This document shows positions 23,779 through 33,120 of a stretch of DNA of 64,000 nt, piece by piece; the first letter of the stretch is position 1; the number at the start of each line of letters is the position of its first letter. Location of the stretch: positions 1 to 64,000 of the forward strand of contig CANQPS010000005.1 of the NCBI GenBank assembly GCA_947625785.1. The letters run 5' to 3'. The DNA comes from an uncultured Clostridia bacterium (lineage in GTDB: Bacteria > Bacillota > Clostridia > Oscillospirales > Acutalibacteraceae). The translations under genes and the position numbers were made by a program. The notes beneath the pieces were generated by a model that was given only the letters and a program-made list of their open reading frames with translations, made no database searches and was not told where the DNA came from.

Positions 23779-25734
23779 ATTTTTAGTAAAACAGTTAAAA
23801 AGATTTTATCAATATTCTTGACATTGATGGTTTTTTGTACAATATTTGGATTGTCAACAATTAATGTATATTCTGCTTCAAGTACAGGTGTAGGTTTGGC
23901 AGAACACGCTATGACAGCATATAATGAACATTGGTCGTATGTCTATGGCGGTACAAGTTACGGAGCAGTCGACTGCTCGGGTCTTATAGTTACATATAAC
24001 GGTGTTGGGGGTATCCGCAGCAGTTTATTGACAAAAGCTGCCGAGGTCGGATATGTTAGCGAAAGAATACCTAATATTCACGGATTGGGATTATATCAGC
24101 CGGGACATGTCGGTGTATATGTCGGAAGCGGTATGGCTGTTGACGCAAGAGATGAATATAGTGGTGTTGTTTACTCAAGTGTATATAAAAAAAATTGGAC
24201 AAAATGGTTTAAAGTATATGGTGTTGAATATCCGGAAAATGGTTGGGTTAAATTTCAAGGCAACTACTTTTATTATGAAAACAGCGAATATTTGACGGAT
24301 ACAACAAGAACAATTAATAATGAAAAATATACTTTTAATTCTTTGGGATATTCTGATAAAATTCCAAGTACAACTGATATTAATACAAGTTTAGACAGCA
24401 GTTCGGAGGTTACTTCAAATAATTCACAAAGTGATTCTTCCGGTGTATCATCAAATAAGCCTGTTTCAAACAGCAGTATTACTTCCCAAAATAATACAAG
24501 TAAACCGGATAATAAAAATAATACAACTATAAATCAGTCTACTGTTCCTAAAAAAGATGATAATTACATAAAGTATGGAAGCAGTGGTTCTGATGTCAAG
24601 TACATACAGGAAAGATTGAAAAAACTTGGTTATTTTGAAGATGATGTTACGGGATATTTTGGTACATATACAAAAGCTGCCGTAGAGGATTTTCAAAGTT
24701 ACGCAAATCTTAAAGTTACGGGAATAGTTGACGATGTTACGAAACAGGCACTATATGCTAATAATGCACCCGAAAAATTTATTACATATAAATTGGGAGA
24801 TTATGACGATACAGTAACTAATATTCAAAATAAACTTATTGCACTGCAATATTTTGAAGATGAAGCAACAGGTTATTTTGGAGAAACCACCGTAAATGCT
24901 ATATCGGATTTTCAAAAACAAAATAATTTAGCTGTTACAGGTAATGCAGATAAAGAAACACAGCTTTTATTGCTTTCAGACAACGCAAAAATAAATCCAA
25001 ATGCCGGAACTTTAAAAAGCGGAGATAAGGGTGAAAAAATTTCTGTAATGCAAGATAGACTTATTGAATTAAGATATCTTGTAGGAACTCCTACCGGTAC
25101 TTATGATGATAATACAGTTAAAGCTATAAGACTGTTCTTAAAAACAAATGGTTTTGATGAAGCTGACGAAATAAAAAAAGAACAACTTGAGGTTCTCTAT
25201 TCAACAAATGTAATTAAGTCACCGCAATATGATAATCTTCAAATTGGTTATGTTGGTGATGATATTGAAGTATTACAAAATAGTTTGATGATTTTGGGAT
25301 ACTATAAAAATGATATAACTTGTATTTTTGATGACGAAACATATAATGCTGTTATTGTATCACAAAAGGCATTTGGTCTTAAAGAAACAGGTATTGCCGA
25401 TACTAATTATATGAAAGTATTGAGTGAAGCTATTAATACATTTGAATTAAATATTTCAAATCAGATATTGACACAAAAAGCAACTCTTGCAAGTGAAAAA
25501 ATGGCTGATTATGCTAATAATAATGAAATTATAGTTTCTTCAAATAATATTCGACAAGGTTTTACAAATAGGGATAAAATTGTTTTGTGGTCAATAATAG
25601 GTGGAATGTTTTTTATATCGCTGATAATCCTTTTAATTGAGATTGTAAAAAATCAGTATCTGGCACAGATTGTCGAAAATAATGGAAAACCAATTACAGT
25701 GGGAAGGTTTAATAAAAAAAATAGTAAAAAATGA
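23779..25734 (+). CDS. NlpC/P60 cell-wall hydrolase with four peptidoglycan-binding repeats and C-terminal membrane anchor
   Basis: About 651 residues if begun at the ATT codon 23779, 10 bases after AGGAAGG (23762-23768). That start gives a proper signal peptide (FSKTVKKILSIFLTLMVFC); the first TTG or ATG codons (23818, 23827) lie about 50 bases from any ribosome site and remove the positive n-region. Next comes an NlpC/P60 domain with Cys in VDCSGL and His in YQPGHVGVYVG. Ser/Asn/Thr-rich linker, then four PG_binding_1 repeats (each with a YIQERLKKLGYF-type helix and GYFG-T-AV-FQ pattern), and a C-terminal TM (LWSIIGGMFFISLIILLIEIV) followed by basic residues. It should cut stem peptides at the membrane surface. 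Terminator follows. Confidence 0.85.
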   Translation: MFSKTVKKILSIFLTLMVFCTIFGLSTINVYSASSTGVGLAEHAMTAYNEHWSYVYGGTSYGAVDCSGLIVTYNGVGGIRSSLLTKAAEVGYVSERIPNIHGLGLYQPGHVGVYVGSGMAVDARDEYSGVVYSSVYKKNWTKWFKVYGVEYPENGWVKFQGNYFYYENSEYLTDTTRTINNEKYTFNSLGYSDKIPSTTDINTSLDSSSEVTSNNSQSDSSGVSSNKPVSNSSITSQNNTSKPDNKNNTTINQSTVPKKDDNYIKYGSSGSDVKYIQERLKKLGYFEDDVTGYFGTYTKAAVEDFQSYANLKVTGIVDDVTKQALYANNAPEKFITYKLGDYDDTVTNIQNKLIALQYFEDEATGYFGETTVNAISDFQKQNNLAVTGNADKETQLLLLSDNAKINPNAGTLKSGDKGEKISVMQDRLIELRYLVGTPTGTYDDNTVKAIRLFLKTNGFDEADEIKKEQLEVLYSTNVIKSPQYDNLQIGYVGDDIEVLQNSLMILGYYKNDITCIFDDETYNAVIVSQKAFGLKETGIADTNYMKVLSEAINTFELNISNQILTQKATLASEKMADYANNNEIIVSSNNIRQGFTNRDKIVLWSIIGGMFFISLIILLIEIVKNQYLAQIVENNGKPITVGRFNKKNSKK

Positions 25735-25738
25735 TATG

Positions 25739-25775
25739 AAAATCTGTATTATGTAAATAATACAGATTTTATTTT
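25739..25775 (+). terminator. Terminator after the NlpC/P60 gene
   Basis: AAAATCTGTATTA pairs perfectly with TAATACAGATTTT around a short loop and is followed by ATTTTATG. Confidence 0.85.
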
Positions 25776-25800
25776 ATGTATAACAAAATTGATACTATTA

Positions 25801-25828
25801 TAGACAAACTTTTTAAAAGTGGTATAAT
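25801..25828 (+). promoter_or_regulatory. Promoter of the polysaccharide deacetylase gene
   Basis: TAGACA (25801-25806), 16-base spacer and TATAAT (25823-25828), about 30 bases upstream of the GTG start. Confidence 0.6.
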
Positions 25829-25856
25829 GTATCTTGTAAGGTAGGGTGATGAATTC

Positions 25857-27269
25857 GTGAATAGAAGAAAAAGTGCGGACAAGGTTATATTAGGAATAGT
25901 GATTTTTGTTATAACGATACTTATTATTGGCATTGCTGTAATGTGTATATTGGGAAACCAGAAGAATAAAAATGATAATGACAAAAGTAATGATGATGGC
26001 AATAATACAAATATTACTTCCAATATTGAAAATGTAAGTGGTGTATGGCAGAATCTTGATATTTCTCATAAACAGGATTTATATGAGTGTTTAACAGAGC
26101 AAAGTAAAACAGAAAATGGCGGATATTTAATATATTATCCTGATATTAAAAATAAAGATATTAATGCAGATATTTTATCTGTTGTTGATGAGTTTAAAAA
26201 ATCGTATTCGGATAATTATAGTAATGGTAACAATGCCTTTTTTGTTGATTATAAAACTTATCTTTCAAATAATAATCTTCTTACTGTTGTATTTTCAAAT
26301 ACTGTCATTGATGAAGATAAAAATATCAAAAATCACAATATTTCAACCTATACATATAAAATTGACAGCAGTACAAAATTAACTCAATCAGATATATTTA
26401 AAAATTCATTTTACATTTATGTTAAAGATAAAGTCTTGGAAGAATTGGAAAATAAAAATATAAATGTATCAGATGATAGTGTAGCTTTTGATAATATTGC
26501 TTTTGATAATGAATATTGTTATTTACTTTACAGTGCGTATCAGTTAGGTTTAAATGCAGTTGATACTATAACGATAAAGATTGATAATAATGATATAAAA
26601 AATTATTTGAAAATTAATCTTGATGGTACGGAGATTAAAACAGAAACAAATCGTATAAGAGAAAATCTCGACCCGGACAAGCCTATGATTGCACTAACTT
26701 TTGATGATGGACCATCTTATTTATATACATCGGATTTACTCGATGCGGTAGAAAATTATGATATAAGGGTTACATTTTTTATGGTAGGTTATAATATACC
26801 GGGTAACGGCAGTATTATAAAACGAGCATATGACTTAGGCTGTCAAATAGCAAATCATACGGAAAATCATTCTTCGTTGACCTCCCTGTCAGTACAGGAA
26901 ATGATAAATGAAGTCGAAGGGGTAAATAATAAACTTAAAGATGTAATAGGTACAGGTGCAAGTATGGTAAGACCTCCGTATGGTTCTTATAACTCAGATG
27001 TAAAGGCCAATATTAATTACCCTCTTATTCTATGGAATGTTGATACGGAAGATTGGCGAACAAGAAATGCTGATTTAGTAGAACAAGCTATATTGAGCAA
27101 TGCTTTTGATGGTGCTATTATGTTGCTGCACGATATTCATTCTACATCAGTTGAGGGTGCTGTAAGGGCGATACCTCAATTAATCCAGCAAGGTTACCAG
27201 CTTGTAACGGTTGAAGAACTATTGTATTACAAAGGTATAGATGTACAGCCCGGACACGTTTATAGCTAA
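25857..27269 (+). CDS. Membrane-anchored polysaccharide deacetylase (NodB domain, PdaC-like architecture)
   Basis: 470 residues from a GTG at 25857 (AGGGTGA upstream). One N-terminal TM (about 9-32: KVILGIVIFVITILIIGIAV), an Asn/Asp-rich linker, a DUF3298-type domain (about 60-255), then a NodB catalytic domain (about 270-460). All five NodB motifs are present: TFDDGP, NHTENH (H-x3-H zinc ligands), RPPYG, DTEDW and LLHDIH. It should remove N-acetyl groups from peptidoglycan sugars outside the cell, which often gives lysozyme resistance. Its pairing with the NlpC/P60 gene suggests a cell-wall remodelling locus. Substrate sugar (GlcNAc or MurNAc) is unknown. Confidence 0.92.
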   Translation: MNRRKSADKVILGIVIFVITILIIGIAVMCILGNQKNKNDNDKSNDDGNNTNITSNIENVSGVWQNLDISHKQDLYECLTEQSKTENGGYLIYYPDIKNKDINADILSVVDEFKKSYSDNYSNGNNAFFVDYKTYLSNNNLLTVVFSNTVIDEDKNIKNHNISTYTYKIDSSTKLTQSDIFKNSFYIYVKDKVLEELENKNINVSDDSVAFDNIAFDNEYCYLLYSAYQLGLNAVDTITIKIDNNDIKNYLKINLDGTEIKTETNRIRENLDPDKPMIALTFDDGPSYLYTSDLLDAVENYDIRVTFFMVGYNIPGNGSIIKRAYDLGCQIANHTENHSSLTSLSVQEMINEVEGVNNKLKDVIGTGASMVRPPYGSYNSDVKANINYPLILWNVDTEDWRTRNADLVEQAILSNAFDGAIMLLHDIHSTSVEGAVRAIPQLIQQGYQLVTVEELLYYKGIDVQPGHVYS

Positions 27270-27278
27270 TGATTAATT

Positions 27279-27325
27279 TTAGTCGTTGTAAAGTATTTAT
27301 TGCTTTATAACGGCTAAACTTATTT
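27279..27325 (+). terminator. Terminator after the deacetylase gene
   Basis: TTAGTCGTTGTAAAG pairs over 15 bp (two G-U wobbles) with CTTTATAACGGCTAA, followed by ACTTATTT. Confidence 0.75.
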
Positions 27326-27352
27326 GTAAAGATATATTGTTTGTGGTATAAT
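27324..27352 (+). promoter_or_regulatory. Promoter of the dnaD-rnr-metH operon
   Basis: TTGTAA (27324-27329), 17-base spacer and TATAAT (27347-27352). The first gene starts 54 bases later with AAGGAG. Confidence 0.65.
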
Positions 27353-27406
27353 ATGATATGAATATGTTGAGGGATAGATGATGTATATTAAAGAGGTGTA
27401 AGGAGA

Positions 27407-28417
27407 ATGGAATTTAGTGTTAATCTTGGTATCTGGTCATCTGTGTTCGCAGTGCCAAAACAAATTGTAGATAATTATATAAAATTGGCAGGTGCTACAC
27501 AATTAAAAGTTATATTATGGATATTGAGTAAGGGCGGGGAAAAATTCTCCTCAGATGATATCGCAAAAGCAATAGGTAAATCGGAAGATGATGTAAACGA
27601 TGCATTGCAGTTTTGGTGTGAATTGGGAATTTTAGATTTGGGTGAAAATGATATTTCATTACTTGAAAATAAATCTGAATTGCAAATCATTGAGAACAAT
27701 CCGTCAAATGAAAATAATATTTCAAATAGTGAAGTACAACAAAAAAATGAAACAACAAAAACACGAATAACATCAAGAACAATAGCACCTGATGTTACAT
27801 ATGTAAATGAACGAATAAATTCATCTAAGGAAATATCGGATTTTATGCAGTATGCACAAGCAATATTTGGCAGACCGATTTCTCCTGATGCCTATAATAA
27901 AATATTAATGATGCACGAAAATGACGGATTACCCTTTGAAGTTATTTCAATGATACTGCAATATGCCGTCAGTAATGGCAAAGGAATGCGTTATATTGAA
28001 AAAATGGGAATTGATTGGGGAGAAGAAGAAATTTTTACTGTTGAAATGGCAGAAGAAAAATTAAGAAAATTAGAAGAAAATAAAAAATATGCTTATATAG
28101 TTCAAAGATTGTTCAATCAATCTAATCATATACCTACCAAAAATGAAGAAGAAAGAGCAACAAGATGGTTTAAAGATTATAATTTTTCAGAAGAAATTAT
28201 AAAATATGCTTATGATTTGTGTATGGATTCCCTTGGTAAATATCAAGCTAATTATATAGATAAAATACTTGTGAGATGGCATAATAATAATCTTAAATCA
28301 ATAGATGAAATCAATAAATATAATAATGCCCATACCAAACAACAAAAAAGAAAAGAAAAAGATGAAATTTCCTATGATATTGAGGAATATGAGAAATATG
28401 ATATTTTTGATAATTAA
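27407..28417 (+). CDS. dnaD: DnaD-family primosome protein
   Basis: 336 residues. The N-terminal 85 residues form the DnaD winged helix (LKVILWILSKGGEKFSSDDIAKAIG). A Ser/Asn/Lys linker (about 90-135) is followed by two DnaB_2-type helical modules: QAIFGRPISPDAYNKILMM with EVISMILQYAVSNGK and YIEKMGIDW, then a second one ending YIDKILVRWHNNN. DnaD proteins remodel DNA and load the replicative helicase. The following gene encodes the matching helicase loader ATPase, which supports this role. Confidence 0.9.
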   Translation: MEFSVNLGIWSSVFAVPKQIVDNYIKLAGATQLKVILWILSKGGEKFSSDDIAKAIGKSEDDVNDALQFWCELGILDLGENDISLLENKSELQIIENNPSNENNISNSEVQQKNETTKTRITSRTIAPDVTYVNERINSSKEISDFMQYAQAIFGRPISPDAYNKILMMHENDGLPFEVISMILQYAVSNGKGMRYIEKMGIDWGEEEIFTVEMAEEKLRKLEENKKYAYIVQRLFNQSNHIPTKNEEERATRWFKDYNFSEEIIKYAYDLCMDSLGKYQANYIDKILVRWHNNNLKSIDEINKYNNAHTKQQKRKEKDEISYDIEEYEKYDIFDN

Positions 28418-28435
28418 AGAGGTGAATTTTTTACT

Positions 28436-29431
28436 TTGGGTTACAGCAGTGCAGTTTATAGAACAACAAAGCGTGAAATGGATAAAAGAAGACAGTTAGT
28501 TTTTGAAAATCAGGAAAAAAGAAAAAAAATATTTTATAATAAATGTCCAAGAGCTCAGGAAATAGAACGAGAAATTGCTTCTACATCAATAAGAGTAGCA
28601 AAACAAGTTTTTAGCGGCAAGGCTAATGTCAAAGAGCAACTGGAAAAATTAAAAAATTATAATCTGAACTTACAAAAAGAATTATCCGAATTGCTCGTAA
28701 AAAATGGCTTTCCGGAAAATTTTCTCGAGGAATGGTATAAATGTAATCTGTGTAAAGATACGGGATATATTAATGGAAAAATGTGTTCTTGTATGAAACA
28801 GCTTTTAAGAGATACGGCATATAATGAATTAAACAGTAAATCTCCGCTGTCACTTTGTGATTTTTCAACTTTTGATGTTTCTTTATATTCGGGGGAGGTT
28901 CAAATGGGGCAAAAAACTTCTCCGATAGAAAAAATGTCAAAAATATTTGAATATTGTAAAAAATATGCCGAGAATTTTTCTCTTAACTCTGATAATTTAT
29001 TATTGAGAGGAAGTACCGGCTTAGGGAAAACTCATCTGTCACTTGCAATAGCAAAATATGTTATAAGTAAAGGTTTTGGTGTTATATATTTTTCGGCACC
29101 AAACTTAGTAAATCAGTTGGAAAAGGAACGATTTGGCGATTTAAGTGATAACGAAAATACAGAGGAAATTTTAACGGATTGTGACTTACTTATATTAGAT
29201 GATATGGGAACAGAACACAATTCTGCTTATGCCACATCAGCAATTTACAATATTATTAATACAAGAATAATGGTTGGTAAACCAACAATCATTAATACTA
29301 ATCTTACAATTTCCGATTTGCAAGAGGAATACTCCAAACGATTAGTATCACGCATTATGGGTGATTTTACAAGGCTTGAATTTGTAGGCAAAGATATAAG
29401 ACAAATAAAAAAATTAAAGGGGTTGATTTAA
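28436..29431 (+). CDS. DnaC/DnaI-type helicase loader ATPase
   Basis: 331 residues from a TTG at 28436 (GAGGTGA upstream). The N-terminal 100 residues are helical and end in a zinc motif C-x2-C-x8-C-x-C (CNLCKDTGYINGKMCSC). An AAA+ domain follows with Walker A LRGSTGLGKTHL, Walker B LLILDDMG, sensor 1 IINTNL and the arginine region SRIMGDF. It is expected to bind and load DnaB onto origin DNA. It directly follows dnaD, the usual clostridial arrangement. Confidence 0.92.
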   Translation: MGYSSAVYRTTKREMDKRRQLVFENQEKRKKIFYNKCPRAQEIEREIASTSIRVAKQVFSGKANVKEQLEKLKNYNLNLQKELSELLVKNGFPENFLEEWYKCNLCKDTGYINGKMCSCMKQLLRDTAYNELNSKSPLSLCDFSTFDVSLYSGEVQMGQKTSPIEKMSKIFEYCKKYAENFSLNSDNLLLRGSTGLGKTHLSLAIAKYVISKGFGVIYFSAPNLVNQLEKERFGDLSDNENTEEILTDCDLLILDDMGTEHNSAYATSAIYNIINTRIMVGKPTIINTNLTISDLQEEYSKRLVSRIMGDFTRLEFVGKDIRQIKKLKGLI

Positions 29432-29432
29432 T

Positions 29433-30290
29433 GTGAAAAATAAAATTATACTAAGTGCAGACAGTACTTGCGATTTGGGTGAAGATTTAATTAAGAAATA
29501 TAATGTTATTACTTTTCCCCTTCATATACTACAAAATGATAAATCTTATTTCGATAGTGTTGATATTACGGCAGACGAAATTTATGATAATTTTTATAAA
29601 ACGGGCAAACTTCCTAAAACAGCAGCCGTTAATGTATCTGAATATACAGATGTATTTAAAAATTATATAAATGACGGATATGAAATTGTTCATATAAATT
29701 TAGGTTCGGCAATATCAACTTCATATCAAAATTGTAAAATTGCCGCTAATGAATTAGGGCATATCTATCCCGTAGACTCCTGTAATCTATCAACCGCTTC
29801 GGGATTGCTTGTTATAGCTGCTGCTGAGTGTATTGAAAAGGGTATGACTGCTAAAGAGACTGCTGAAAAAATTAAAGAACTTACTGCTAAAACCCACGGA
29901 AGTTTTATTATTGATAGACTTGATTTTTTAAGAGCCGGAGGAAGATGTTCAACCCTGACAATGCTCGGTGCAAATTTGCTTAGCTTAAAGCCTTGTATAG
30001 AAGTGAATAATAAAGACGGTTCTATGAGTGTTGGAAAAAAGTACAGGGGGAAACTTGAAAAAGTTCTTGTTAATTATGTTGAGGATAAACTGTCACAATA
30101 TAACGATATTATCCCGGACAGAATATTTATTACACATTCCGGAATATCTAAGGAAAGAGAAAAATTAGTTTATGACCTGCTTAAATCTAAAAATTATTTT
30201 AAACAAATATATGTGACAAGAGCAAGCTGTACTATATCTTCACATTGTGGACCTAATACATTAGGAATTTTATTTATGACCGAAAATTAA
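29433..30290 (+). CDS. DegV family fatty-acid-binding protein
   Basis: 285 residues from a GTG at 29433 with AAAGGGG upstream, one base after the helicase loader stop. It has the DegV pattern: SADSTCDLGEDLIKKY at the start, PLHI, TAAVNVSEY, NLGSAISTSYQN, the second-domain VDSCNLSTASGLL and LDFLRAGGRCS. DegV/FakB proteins bind a fatty acid for FakA kinase; no fakA is nearby, so the lipid role is by family only. Confidence 0.92.
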   Translation: MKNKIILSADSTCDLGEDLIKKYNVITFPLHILQNDKSYFDSVDITADEIYDNFYKTGKLPKTAAVNVSEYTDVFKNYINDGYEIVHINLGSAISTSYQNCKIAANELGHIYPVDSCNLSTASGLLVIAAAECIEKGMTAKETAEKIKELTAKTHGSFIIDRLDFLRAGGRCSTLTMLGANLLSLKPCIEVNNKDGSMSVGKKYRGKLEKVLVNYVEDKLSQYNDIIPDRIFITHSGISKEREKLVYDLLKSKNYFKQIYVTRASCTISSHCGPNTLGILFMTEN

Positions 30291-30320
30291 TTAAAAGAAA
30301 GAGGATATAAAGAGAATAAA

Positions 30321-32417
30321 ATGAATAAAGAAGAAATTAAAAATTTAATTTTATCATTGCTTGACAGCGATGAAGCACCGTTTACGAAAGAAGAACTTTC
30401 TAAATCCATTGGTATTTATAATTTGAATGATTTAAACGATATATTAAGTGAAATGCAGATTAATGGTCAGCTTGTCATTACAAGAAAGAAAAAAATAATG
30501 TTACCTATCTCTGTCGGACTTATACCTTGTGTAATATCAAGAAGATGTTTGAATTATTCTTTTGCAAGTCAAATTAACGGCGGCGAAGATATTTACATTG
30601 ATAATGAAGATTGTAAAGATGCCTTGCCGGGTGATACCGTATTTTTGCATAATATTAAACAAGACGAAAAGGGCTATTATGGTCAGGTCGAAAGAATTCT
30701 AAAGAGATTAAAACATACCGTTACAGGAATATTTATAAGAGAGATGGGAAAATGCTGTGTAAAACCTGATATGAATTATAATTATTCTATATTTGTTGAA
30801 AAGGGTTTTGAACTTAACGCAAAACAGTTTGATAAGGTTCAGGCAATTTTAAGTTTTGATAAAAAAGACAGACTTAATGCAAAAATACTAAAAGTTTACG
30901 GAGTTTCGGATAGTGCAAAAGTATGTGCGGATTCGATTATAGATAAATTGGGGATACCGACAGGATTTTCTGCAAAAGCCATTAAGGAAGCAAAAGAAAT
31001 TGCCCAAAGAGGTGTTAAAAAGGAGGACTATGAGGGCAGACTGGATTTGAGAAATATTCCTGTTTTTACCATTGACGGTGAGGACGCAAAAGACCTTGAT
31101 GATGCTGTTTCAATATCTAAAAATGGTGATGGTTGGATACTTGGTGTTCATATTGCTGATGTTTCGCACTATGTCAAAGACGGAATGGCTCTTGATGAAG
31201 ATGCGATGGTAAGAGGTACATCTGTTTATTTTGCAGATAGGGTTATACCTATGTTGCCAAAGGAAATTTCGAATGGTGTATGTTCACTTAATGCCAATGA
31301 AGATAAACTTACATTTTCGGCTATGCTAAATATAGATGAAAAAGGTAATCTAAGAGATTATAATTTTTGTAAAAGTGTTATTAATTCAAAGGTTAGAGGT
31401 GTTTATTCTGAGGTAAATGAAATTTTTGCTGGCACAGCAAGTCAGGAACTAAAAAATAAATATAGTCCTATAATGACATCTTTAAAAGAAAGCAGAAATC
31501 TGGCTAATCTTTTGAAGGAAAAATCTAAAAAGCGTGGGGACCTTGATATTCAAAGCAGCGAACTAAGATTTATACTTGATGAAAAAGGCGTCTGTATTGG
31601 TGTATCTCCGAGAGAAAGCGGAGAGGCTCAGGAATTAATAGAACAATTTATGATTATGGCAAATCAGGCAGCAGCCTTATATGCTAAAAGTGCATCAATA
31701 CCATTTATATACAGAATACACGAGAAACCTAATCTCGAAAAATTAGGAAATTTAAGCGATTTAGTGGCTCGAATGGGATTTAATAACAGGCGATTAGTCG
31801 AAGGTGTTCGACCGAATGATTTTGCTGAATTGCTCAGAAATGCACAGGATACGCCATATTATACAATAATTTCAAGACAGGTACTTCGCACAATGGCGAA
31901 GGCAAAATATAGTCCAAATCCGATTGGACATTTTGGATTATCATTAGATGATTATTGTCACTTTACATCACCTATAAGAAGATATCCAGATACATCTATT
32001 CATAGAATTTTGACGGATTTAATTTCCGGCGTTCCGATAGATAAAATACAAAGAAAATACAGTGAGTTTGTTATCAATTCTTCTAATAGTTCTACTGAAT
32101 GTGAAATAAGAGCTATGAAGGGCGAAAGAGATACTGAAAAATGTTATTCTGCTGAATATATAAGAAATTATATAGGAGAAGAATATGACGGTATAATTAC
32201 AGGTGCAAGTAATAAAGGAATATTTGTTACTATTGATTGTGGAATAGAAGGTTTTGTCAATTTAACATCTTATGAAAATTGTTTGTTTCAATTTGATGGG
32301 TTGACAGGTCATACCGATAAATACAGTGGTAAAAAATATTTTATAGGTGATAAGGTCAGAATTAAAGTGATAGGTGCAAGTGTAGCTATGGGAACAGTTG
32401 ATTTTGATTTGGTATAG
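30321..32417 (+). CDS. rnr: Ribonuclease R
   Basis: 698 residues. An N-terminal winged-helix (about 1-60), cold-shock/OB domains (about 65-225), the RNB catalytic domain (about 240-560) with DGEDAKDLDDAVS holding the metal-binding aspartates, VHIADVSHYV and HFTSPIRRYPD, and a C-terminal S1 domain (about 615-698, GIFVTIDCGIEGFVNL). It degrades structured RNA 3' to 5', including tRNA/rRNA quality control. The usual neighbour smpB is not in the window; instead metH genes follow. Confidence 0.95.
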   Translation: MNKEEIKNLILSLLDSDEAPFTKEELSKSIGIYNLNDLNDILSEMQINGQLVITRKKKIMLPISVGLIPCVISRRCLNYSFASQINGGEDIYIDNEDCKDALPGDTVFLHNIKQDEKGYYGQVERILKRLKHTVTGIFIREMGKCCVKPDMNYNYSIFVEKGFELNAKQFDKVQAILSFDKKDRLNAKILKVYGVSDSAKVCADSIIDKLGIPTGFSAKAIKEAKEIAQRGVKKEDYEGRLDLRNIPVFTIDGEDAKDLDDAVSISKNGDGWILGVHIADVSHYVKDGMALDEDAMVRGTSVYFADRVIPMLPKEISNGVCSLNANEDKLTFSAMLNIDEKGNLRDYNFCKSVINSKVRGVYSEVNEIFAGTASQELKNKYSPIMTSLKESRNLANLLKEKSKKRGDLDIQSSELRFILDEKGVCIGVSPRESGEAQELIEQFMIMANQAAALYAKSASIPFIYRIHEKPNLEKLGNLSDLVARMGFNNRRLVEGVRPNDFAELLRNAQDTPYYTIISRQVLRTMAKAKYSPNPIGHFGLSLDDYCHFTSPIRRYPDTSIHRILTDLISGVPIDKIQRKYSEFVINSSNSSTECEIRAMKGERDTEKCYSAEYIRNYIGEEYDGIITGASNKGIFVTIDCGIEGFVNLTSYENCLFQFDGLTGHTDKYSGKKYFIGDKVRIKVIGASVAMGTVDFDLV

Positions 32418-32445
32418 TTGATAGAAAATAGGGTGTGAGTATTTA

Positions 32446-33120
32446 TTGTTTAAGTTAGAAAGCATAAATAAAAAAGAGGCACTGAGGTATTTAGGTTATG
32501 GAAATAGTATTCCTGACAATAAAATATTATCTATTGTAGATGATTGCGAAAAGCAATTATTAAATGTCATACAACCTAAATTTTTATATAATATTTTTAA
32601 TATTACAGTCAACAGCGATTGTGTTAAACTAAATGATACTACGCTTATTTTAAGGGGTAAAGATATAGTTAATCATTTAGAAAATTGCAGTATGGTGGTT
32701 GTAATGTGCTGTACATTATCATTTGGTGTTGATAGAATTATCAGGCAGTATCAAATTAGTGATATGGCGAGAGCCGTTATTTGTGATAGCCTATCAAGTG
32801 CCGCAATAGAACAGGTTTGTGATTATATAGAGCAGGAAATAAAACAGAAATATCCTAATATGTATCAAACTTTTAGATATAGTGCCGGTTACGGTGATTT
32901 AAGCATTGATATTCAGAAAAATATTCTCGACTTATTACAAGCACAAAAAAAAATAGGTCTTTGTACAAATGAGTCTTCAATATTAACACCTAAAAAGTCG
33001 GTAACTGCTTTTATAGGTTTATCCCAAACACAAATAAAGCAAAAAAGCAGGGGTTGTCAAAGCTGTAATCTGAATGGAACTTGTAAATTCAGAAAAAGGG
33101 GAGAACATTGTGGAATTTAA
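32446..33120 (+). CDS. Methionine synthase activation (SAM-binding) subunit, separate polypeptide
   Basis: 224 residues from a TTG at 32446. It matches stand-alone MetH activation domains: KEALRYLGYG at the start, VVVMCCTLSFGVDRIIR, SLSSAAIEQVCDYIEQEI, FRYSAGYGDLSIDIQ, and a C-terminal CQSCNLNGTCKFRKRG cysteine cluster. It should bind SAM and help re-methylate oxidised cob(II)alamin on MetH. It lies upstream of and overlaps metH by 11 bases, so the two halves of a classical MetH are made together as split subunits. Confidence 0.88.
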   Translation: MFKLESINKKEALRYLGYGNSIPDNKILSIVDDCEKQLLNVIQPKFLYNIFNITVNSDCVKLNDTTLILRGKDIVNHLENCSMVVVMCCTLSFGVDRIIRQYQISDMARAVICDSLSSAAIEQVCDYIEQEIKQKYPNMYQTFRYSAGYGDLSIDIQKNILDLLQAQKKIGLCTNESSILTPKKSVTAFIGLSQTQIKQKSRGCQSCNLNGTCKFRKRGEHCGI

